Source: Ettlia oleoabundans
Lineage: Eukaryota; Chlorophyta; Chlorophyceae; Chlamydomonadales
NCBI GenBank assembly: GCA_019693395.1
Contig: JAAMXP010004215.1
Location: 1 to 16,052, forward strand
Direction: 5' to 3'
DNA: 16,052 nucleotides
Numbering within the stretch: position 1 is the first letter of the stretch; every line of letters begins with the position of its first letter. Below are positions 10,540-16,052 of this stretch, piece by piece. The notes under the pieces were generated by a model. That model was given only the letters and a program-made list of their open reading frames with translations, made no database searches and was not told where the DNA came from. The position numbers and the translations under genes were made by a program.

Positions 10540-10752
10540 AGGGGTGCACACTGGCCAGAGGATGCCACTTAGCGCAGCAGGATGGAGGAAGAGTCGAAGC
10601 GCAGCCCATACATGCGAGTGTGCCAGCCCTTTCTGCAACTTGCAGGGTACTGGGGCTGGCCAACCCTTACTGGATCATCAGCATTATGCTCGTTCGTGGT
10701 TGCGTTGCTGTGTCGCTGGCACCAGCACACCCAATCCCGTACTGCGCTGTGA
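10540..10752 (+). pseudogene. Decayed C-terminal exon of the tandem membrane-protein family
   Basis: The frame from ATG 10582 to TGA 10750-10752 reads SPYMRVCQPFLQLAGYWGW and then a hydrophobic helix ending LCRWHQ. This matches the last exon of copies A and B (SAYMRVCEPALRLADEWSW, then a helix ending LWHWQ). The match extends upstream at the DNA level: GATGCCACTTAGCGCAGCAGG corresponds to the part of copy A coding DASLRSR, but a CTG codon has become an in-frame TAG (10570-10572) and a few bases upstream are missing. Further upstream the similarity fades and exons 1 and 2 are not found. I read it as a truncated relic at the left edge of the array. The alternative is a living last exon with its acceptor just after the TAG (AGCGCAG). 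Confidence 0.55.
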
Positions 10753-10929
10753 TTCAGCTTGTCTTTCCCGTGCTGTGCATGGTTTGGGGGTGGGTATCCC
10801 TCGTTCAGTGCGAGCTGAAGCACGATCTCTCATTACGATGAGGTTTTGTACGTGATCAAGTAACTGATGCTGTCAGCGGCGCCCTGCTTATAGAGGCACC
10901 AGATGTGCACTGTTGCTGTGGCCAGGAGC

Positions 10930-11064
10930 ATGGCCAGGGGAAGCGGCGCCGCTACCATGGTGCTGTTTGTGTGGGCTGTTCTGCTGGCAGCTGTTTCAGT
11001 CGCCGCCCGCCTGGATGACCAAGTGTATATAACAGTGCGGACTCCTAGGCGCTTTAACAACTAG
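10930..11064 (+). CDS. Small ORF with a signal-peptide-like helix
   Basis: A 44-codon frame from ATG 10930 (second in-frame ATG at 10957) to TAG begins with a short basic stretch, then a hydrophobic run (TMVLFVWAVLLAAVSVAA) and a polar end (RLDDQVYITVRTPRRFNN). This is the layout of a signal peptide or a membrane anchor. It lies between the relic exon and copy A, so it could be an upstream exon of copy A, a stand-alone small protein, or chance. The opposite strand also reads hydrophobically here, which weakens the case. Confidence 0.2.
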   Translation: MARGSGAATMVLFVWAVLLAAVSVAARLDDQVYITVRTPRRFNN

Positions 11065-11405
11065 TCCAGTGCATGAGTGCAGGGTCACGTCAGTAGTAGT
11101 GCTGGGGTCAGCAGGCCCGAGCCCTGGGCCCCGTCCACAGGTTAAGACAGTGCCTTCTCAATAGTACCGTTGCTCGACATGTGAATGGAAACACGTTGCC
11201 TACCTGCCCTTGTACGTTTCGGGACCCTTTCGGACTTGTGCACCCCTGCTGGGCCGTGGTAGGGCTGTGGCTTGCTTCCTCCAAGGGACCTGCAAGCAAA
11301 TTGACACGGTTGCGCCCGGAGCTAGCTAGCGCGAGGAGCCGGCAAGGGTTAGAAACAGCAGTGGCAGCAGTGACGGTGGCAACGACGGCACAAGCGGCAG
11401 CTGTA
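11065..11405. promoter_or_regulatory. Upstream region of copy A
   Basis: This stretch precedes the chosen ATG of copy A and should hold its promoter and leader. The copy A frame stays open back to about 11184 without another ATG; the extra residues are Ala/Thr/Val-rich (AVAAVTVATTAQAAA) and resemble the variable Ala-rich N-terminus of copy B. The true start may therefore lie upstream through an unseen exon. No clear TATA box is visible. Confidence 0.35.
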
Positions 11406-12855
11406 ATGGTAGAGCGTGCTGCTGCCGCTGGGCAGCTACAGCAGCCATGTCTGGCGAGTGAGCTCAGCAGGCAGTGCATCGCAAGTGACAAAGTAACTGG
11501 CGCTATGGTGGTTGCCGTGCACTTGGTCACTCTTGGGCAATACACGCTGACCGAGATGGAGCGGCTCCTGCTGCTGGCGCTGGTGGCTGCCTTTGCAGCC
11601 AGCTGGGTGCTGGCGACCCTGGCACCACAGCGATATGTAGGAGTGCGGATGCCGCTGGTCGCCACCCTTCGTATAGCTCAGTTTCTTGTACTGCCGCTGG
11701 TTGCTGATCTGCTGCGAATCCTGGATTCACCAGGGTCAGACTTGGGGCTCATCTGCATCAATCCATCCAGTTGGTCCAGCGGAATAAGTGTCGCATTTTG
11801 CTGGGCACGTGCGACCTTCATGCTGCTGCTGGCAATGAGCTGGCTGCATGGCCTGGCCATAGCAGCACTGGGCATGCAGCTGCCGCCACTGGAACATCTG
11901 GCGGTGCAGGGCGCCACCGTGGTGCTGCTTGGCCGCCATGCAACGCCATGTGAGCAGGGCCTGTTGTTGCCTTGCACACCGCCCAACATGAGTTATGGGA
12001 GGTTGCGTCTCACTCTGCAATTGGTTAAGCATTTCATCCGTGGGCATGCGGCTGCATTCACTCGAGTAGCAAGCTTTGTGTGCACGTGCACGTGACAGAG
12101 CGCCAATCGTGCATCTAACATCCTCATTGCCAGACTGATGTCTGTCTGCACTGCTGCACGTCCCGCTTGCCCGCAGTGTGCCACCAGTATGTCGGCCGCC
12201 GCAGCAATGCTCTGGTGGCACGAGCTGTGTATGCGGTGATCCAGCACAGCACCTCATTCCTGTGCCTGGGGACCTGGCAGCCTCTGGCTGCTGCCGCCCG
12301 TGCGTCAAGCGACGCGCAGAAGTGCGTGGCAGCCATGTGGTCGCTCCAGGTGCGCTGCAGCGCCTCCTGCTCCAGCAACGCTCCTCTGCAGGTACCACCC
12401 GTGCGCCAGCCGGGTCTTCATTGGCTGCTCAGGAACATGTGCCTGCACTTCCATCCAACACATTGTGTCTCAAGACCTGGCGTGATTCACATCTGGAGAT
12501 CTCGCCCACCTGACCTTGCTTGCATCTGTCATTGTGGCACGCATGCCCAACGACACGAAGCAAAACTGCGTGCATGCACCTGCAGGCCTCCCTGGGCCTG
12601 GTGCTGCCCACCTTGATAGTGTGGAGGGCGCAGCTGCGGGCGGCGCGTCAGTTTGTGGCAGAACAGCGGGATGCCAGTCTGCGCAGCAGGGCAGAGGCGG
12701 AATTGACGGGCAGCGCCTACATGCGGGTGTGTGAACCAGCTCTGCGATTAGCAGACGAGTGGAGCTGGTCAGTGATCACTGGCTTTCCGGCCTTGTGGGG
12801 ATTTGTGGCGGCGGTGCTGTGGCATTGGCAGCAGGGGGAGCCGGCAGTTGGCTGA
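11406..12855 (+). CDS. Tandem multi-pass membrane protein, copy A
   Basis: Join 11406-11949, 12177-12349 and 12586-12855 gives 328 residues. About seven or eight hydrophobic helices are seen: near 29-44, 54-73, 82-105, 136-157, 163-176, 192-215, 232-253 and 303-325. Landmarks are LASELSRQC (16-24), FAASWVLATLAPQRY (63-77), LGMQLPPLEHL (155-165), SSDAQKCVA (exon 2), QFVAEQRD and AYMRVCEPAL (exon 3). Intron 1 is phase 1 (CCAT/GTGAGC) and intron 2 phase 0 (CAG/GTGCGC), at the same places as in copy B. No catalytic motif or known transporter signature is recognised, so its substrate and role are unknown; it probably sits in a cell membrane with a long soluble loop between the last two helices. 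The start is the only in-frame ATG before the conserved region, but an upstream exon is possible. Confidence 0.82.
12080..12091. repeat. 12-bp perfect palindrome in copy A intron 1
   Basis: GTGCACGTGCAC is a perfect palindrome containing the E-box/G-box core CACGTG. It is intronic. CACGTG is a bHLH/bZIP-type core in plants, but nothing here shows that it is used. Confidence 0.4.
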
Positions 12856-12978
12856 TGTTCAACTGCACATGTTTCGAGTAATCCCAGTTTCCTTGCTTCA
12901 TAGTAGTTTTGGTGACGCGACAGTACAATCAGTCATGGACTCTCCTGCCATTCACTTTCATTCAATGCTTGCCACCTG

Positions 12979-13293
12979 ATGCTGCTGTGGTTTACCACCG
13001 CTGCCACCCGCAATGTAGGAAAGCCAGGCTGCTGCGGACAGGCACAGAGGTGCTGTTCGGGGCTGCTGCTTTTGCTAACTGCTCGCATTTCCAGGTGGGA
13101 CCGGCAGCGGGAGTTGCTGCAGGAATCGGCACGTCCAACAATTGTCAGTCTGAAAGCTGGAACTTCGTATCATGCGCAAGAAGAACCTGTATGGTGGATG
13201 GCTGTGGGTATGCTGGCACCAGTGCCCGTCAGTCCTCTTGCGCCTGCCTGCATCTTGCTACTTTGCTGGCTATTCTTGCTATATTCCACATAA
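12979..13293 (+). CDS. Hypothetical 104-residue protein with hydrophobic C-terminus
   Basis: A frame from ATG 12979 to TAA 13291-13293, lying between copies A and B. It has a hydrophobic run near residues 28-34, a charged middle (WDRQRELLQESARP), and a strongly hydrophobic end (APACILLLCWLFLLYST) like a tail-anchor. A TGTAA poly(A)-type signal lies 37 nt after the stop (13330-13334), which favours a real 3' end. The middle could be split by an intron from GTAGGAAAG (about 13016) to TTTCCAG (13095). It does not align with the last exons of copies A or B by eye. The family is unknown and expression is unproven. Confidence 0.28.
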   Translation: MLLWFTTAATRNVGKPGCCGQAQRCCSGLLLLLTARISRWDRQRELLQESARPTIVSLKAGTSYHAQEEPVWWMAVGMLAPVPVSPLAPACILLLCWLFLLYST

Positions 13294-13329
13294 CACCCAC
13301 CTAAAATCTGTGTGGCACTGGAATCAAAC

Positions 13330-13334
13330 TGTAA
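13330..13334 (+). terminator. TGTAA poly(A)-type signal
   Basis: TGTAA is the usual polyadenylation signal in Chlamydomonas and relatives. This one lies 37 nt after the stop of the small ORF at 12979-13293. A five-base motif occurs often by chance, so support is weak. Confidence 0.3.
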
Positions 13335-13688
13335 CCCCCCATAAGCAAGGCAAAGCAAGCACCAAGCGCTCAGAACTGCATCGATGCCTCCCAACTAGGG
13401 TTTGTTCCCAGGTCCCATGCTGCCTGCCCTGCCCCATCTCTCAAGGGCACGTAGCAACATCTTTGATGCATATGCTGGCGTATGCCAATACTCCTGCCGA
13501 GGCTGGCATGCAAGGCAGCGCCGGCCCCAATTAACGCCGCCAGCACATTGCTCTCCAGCTTCTGGCTGGCGGACGCCATGCGTGATTAACAGGGCCCCTG
13601 TCCTCCCTCCGCAAGTCGTGATTCGTACTACTACGACTGCTGTGAATCCCATTCACCCAGCGTGAGTCTCGTCAAAGTTCCGGGCGGG
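13335..13688. promoter_or_regulatory. Upstream region of copy B
   Basis: No gene is supported between the TGTAA at 13330 and the ATG of copy B at 13689. It should contain the copy B promoter and leader. The copy B frame is open back to a GTG at 13662, but that is part of a GTGAGT and not a eukaryotic start. No element is shared with the upstream region of copy A by eye. Confidence 0.35.
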
Positions 13689-15311
13689 ATGCAAGAGGTG
13701 CCGGAGTCGTGCGTTGTCGCGCCGGAACCCAGCAAGGCCGACAGTCCTGGAGCAGGAACATCGCATTCGGAACCTACAGTGGCGCGCCCTGGCTTGCCAA
13801 GGACACCGGCGGTAGCGGCGGAAGCACGGCGCGTTGCCGCCACTGAACTCGCGCAGCCTCCCAGCATTTCCCGCGAGTTGGGCAGGCAGTGCATGAACAG
13901 CGACAGGGTCACAGCCATTATTGTGGTGATCGCTCAGCTAGTGACTGTCTCAAGATTCAAGCTGACCAGTTTTGAAAACGTGTTGTTGACGGGGCTGTCA
14001 GCCGCCTTTGCAGCATCCTGCCTGCTGGCGACCCTTGCTCCGCGGCTTTACATATCAGTGCGGGTGCCGCTCATCATTGTGCTACGCTTGGGCCAGTTTG
14101 TAGCACTGCCGCTGCTTACCGACGCGATGCGGATTATAGACCCACATGAGCAAATGGCGGCGGTGGCAGCTGCCGACGCTGCAGAGGGCACCTGCGGTGC
14201 GCTGACTACCAGTTTGGACAATGTGGCCGCCATGGCTCGGGCAGCCAATTTACTGCTTGTTGTGGCGGCCTGGTTGCACGGCAGCATTGTGTCAGCCCTG
14301 GGAATGCAGCTGCCGCCTCTGGAGCATCTGGTGGTGCAGCTGATCACTGTGGTGCTGCTCTGCCGTCGGGCCACGCCAGGTGAGGGGGCGCTGTTGTGCC
14401 AGCGATGCTGACAGGCCCCATGCGCAACTGCAGCAGTGTGGTTTTCCCAGATCTAAATCTTATGGGAGCAAGAAAAAAATTTTCCTAATATATGGCTTAA
14501 AGGTTGGCTTCAGGATGACGGCGGTTCTTGTCAACATATCATGCACAACTCGCTGTGGCATTGGCATGACGAAGCTGGATAGCCACACTTCTGCACTTGC
14601 ATGCTGATTTCCGCCCACACTCTCTCACCCTGCCTGCAGTGTGCCACCAGTATGCGGCTCGCCGCCCCCAGCACGCCCAGATGGCCGCAGAGCTGTGTTC
14701 GCTGCTGCAGCTGGTGACATCACTTTTGTGCATTGGGACCAGGGACGCTTTGAATGCAGCTGCGGACGCATCCAGCGACGCACAGAAGTGCGTGGCGGTG
14801 GCATGGACGCTTCAGGTTCGCTTGTTTGTGCAACCTTGTGCCTAAGCATAAGCGAGTTAAGCCATTTGTTTTTGTGACAGGGGCAGGGGATGCGGTTGCT
14901 CACCAGGTGGCTCTCAGCCCCGATTGGGCGTCCGATGCACCAGCAGAGCTCCCACTTGGGGTTTCTCCCTTCTGCTTGTCCGCTGATTATATATTCCATG
15001 ACAGCGGAAGTCTAACGCCATCATCGCCCTGTGACTACCTGCAGGCATCCCTGGGCCTGGTGCTGCCCACGCTGATTGTTTGGAGGGCCCAGCTGCGGGT
15101 TGTGCGCCAGTTTGTGGCAGAACAGCGGGATGCCCGTCAGCGCAGCAGGGCAGAGGCAGAGTTGAACGGCAGCGCCTACATGCGGGTGTGTGAACCAGCT
15201 CTAAGATTCGCAGACAACTGGAGCTGGCCAGTGGTCACTGGCTTCCCGGCGCTGTGGGCTTTTGTGGGTGCGGTGTTGTGGCATTGGCACCATGAGCCTG
15301 TGGCCGAATAG
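13689..15311 (+). CDS. Tandem multi-pass membrane protein, copy B
   Basis: Join 13689-14379, 14640-14815 and 15045-15311 gives 377 residues. It has the same helix order and landmarks as copy A: LGRQC (64-68), FAASCLLATLAPRLY (107-121), LGMQLPPLEHL (204-214), ASSDAQKCVA (exon 2), QFVAEQRD and AYMRVCEPAL (exon 3). Introns sit at the same codons and phases as in A, with donors CAG/GTGAGG and CAG/GTTCGC. The N-terminal 66 residues are Ala/Pro/Glu-rich and probably disordered; they are longer than in A and poorly conserved. By eye, exon 3 is about 86 percent identical to A at protein level, whereas exon 1 is about 54 percent. A TGTAA signal follows 57 nt after the TAG. The function is unknown; it is probably a paralogue from local duplication. 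Confidence 0.85.
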
Positions 15312-15367
15312 ATTTTCCACGACGTTGCACGGGAAGGATTTAAGTGGCTTTCATTGCCGTTTCGATA

Positions 15368-15372
15368 TGTAA
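15368..15372 (+). terminator. TGTAA poly(A)-type signal of copy B
   Basis: TGTAA lies 57 nt after the copy B stop codon in an AT-richer stretch (ATATGTAATG), a suitable place for the chlorophyte polyadenylation signal. Confidence 0.45.
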
Positions 15373-15468
15373 TGTTTCGTTTGTGCAAAAAATTTCGTGA
15401 ACCAGATCTAAACCTAGAGCGGCAGTGACACACCCCGGCGCCAGGCACGCCATAGCGGCAACGCAGCG

Positions 15469-15493
15469 GCAACATGCCAGTCTGGCATGTTGC
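15469..15493. repeat. Perfect 12-bp inverted repeat with 1-nt spacer
   Basis: GCAACATGCCAG at 15469-15480 is followed by a single T and then its exact reverse complement CTGGCATGTTGC at 15482-15493. Such a near-zero-spacer palindrome could be a dimeric regulator site upstream of copy C or an extrudable cruciform. No comparable element was seen upstream of copies A or B. Confidence 0.75.
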
Positions 15494-15671
15494 AACGGGG
15501 GTGCGTTGGAACCTTGCCGCTTGTCTGCCCCTTGCGATAACTCTGCCCCAAGCATAGTATGCGAATCCAACTGTGCCGACCACGATCCCGCTCACATACA
15601 GAGCGGGACTCCATAGGGTTGGGAAAAGCGCCCTCGATCCTGCGCACACTTGTGGCTGGCGTTGGAGTGCG

Positions 15672-16052
15672 ATGAGTAGTGCGACTTGGATTGCAGATGG
15701 TCGCTCCCAAGCCACTTTGACAGCCACAAAGCGGCGCATGTGCGTCGCGAGTGCAGCGGCGGCAGGGGATGAGCGGCGTGTCACAACTGAGCAGCCAGTG
15801 CCGCCACCCAGCCTTGCCAGCGAGCTCAGCAGGCAATGTTCTAACTGCAGACAAGGCTACTGCCATCTTCCTAATTGTTGTCCACGTTCTAACCCTTCTA
15901 CGGTTTACGCTAACGAGCGGGGAGCGGCTACTTCTCTTGGCGCTTGTGGCCGCCTTTGCGACCACCTGGGTGCTGGCAACCCTGGCATCGCAGCGATACA
16001 TAGCAGTACGGGTACCGCTTGTATGCGCACTCCGCCTAGTGCAGTATGCGGT
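15672..16052 (+). CDS. Tandem multi-pass membrane protein, copy C (partial, frame broken)
   Basis: The start of a third paralogue, cut by the window end. The ATG at 15672 opens a polar N-terminus leading to PSLASELSRQC (about residues 46-56), matching copies A and B. After TGT-TCT-AAC-TGC the reading must skip one base (about 15849) to continue as DKATAIFLIVVHVLTLLRFT, FATTWVLATLASQRY and VRVPLVCALRLVQYAV, which match helices 1-3 of A and B. The original frame stays open but reads as unrelated sequence. The break sits in TCTAACTGCAG, which also resembles a branch point plus acceptor, but the flanking codons are already contiguous with the paralogues, so an indel (mutation or sequence error) is more likely than an intron. 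The gene is therefore either a young pseudogene or a miscalled base. Confidence 0.7.
   Translation, partial: MSSATWIADGRSQATLTATKRRMCVASAAAAGDERRVTTEQPVPPPSLASELSRQCSNCRQGYCHLPNCCPRSNPSTVYANERGAATSLGACGRLCDHLGAGNPGIAAIHSSTGTACMRTPPSAVCG

Larger units (their letters stand above)
15312..15671. promoter_or_regulatory. Spacer between copies B and C
   Basis: A 360-bp spacer that should contain the 3' UTR of copy B (TGTAA at 15368) and the promoter of copy C. It holds a tandem GCGGCAAC repeat (about 15456-15473) running directly into a perfect 12-bp inverted repeat (15469-15493). No coding frame is supported on either strand. Confidence 0.45.

Noticed and set aside
11181..11405. Start of copy A at 11181
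   Set aside because: The codon there is GTG, not used as a nuclear start in algae; the first in-frame ATG before the conserved region is 11406.
15414..16001. 195-codon minus-strand frame over the start of copy C
   Set aside because: The plus strand here matches paralogues A and B residue by residue, so the minus frame is a shadow.

Overview
The window looks like nuclear DNA of a green alga, probably a Chlorella-like (trebouxiophyte) species. The grounds are GC-rich sequence, genes cut by several short GT-AG introns of about 115-450 bp, a divergent H3/H4 pair whose H3 mixes plant H3.1 and H3.3 diagnostic residues, histone 3' stem-loops in place of ordinary ends, and TGTAA poly(A)-type signals. 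No prokaryotic operon, virus or recognisable transposon was seen. The species assignment is inference.

Layout: (1) 594-1787, minus: a tentative three-exon gene for a small single-pass membrane protein with an Arg-rich head and a Pro/Gly/Tyr-rich tail. (2) 2675-4737, minus: an ankyrin-repeat protein with a basic coiled-coil region and a C-terminal U-box, so a likely E3 ubiquitin ligase. Its reading frame breaks once inside the ankyrin array. (3) 5544-6576: histone H4 (minus) and histone H3 (plus) transcribed divergently from a 309-bp shared promoter, each followed at about 40 nt by almost the same stem-loop. (4) 7766-8861, plus: a clean five-exon gene for a 148-residue four-helix membrane protein of unknown function. 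(5) 10221-16052, plus: an accessory region built around a tandem array of an unrecognised multi-pass membrane protein family. It holds a decayed C-terminal exon (about 10540-10752), two complete three-exon copies A (11406-12855) and B (13689-15311) with identical intron positions and phases, and the start of a third copy C (15672 to the window end) with a one-base frame break.

The histone genes are housekeeping. The membrane-protein array is the most novel part: a local gene family grown by tandem duplication, with a fast-changing N-terminus, a strongly conserved last exon (possible gene conversion) and broken copies at both edges. Long non-coding stretches lie between the genes. All exon joins are read by eye from frame continuity and splice sites; none has transcript support here.
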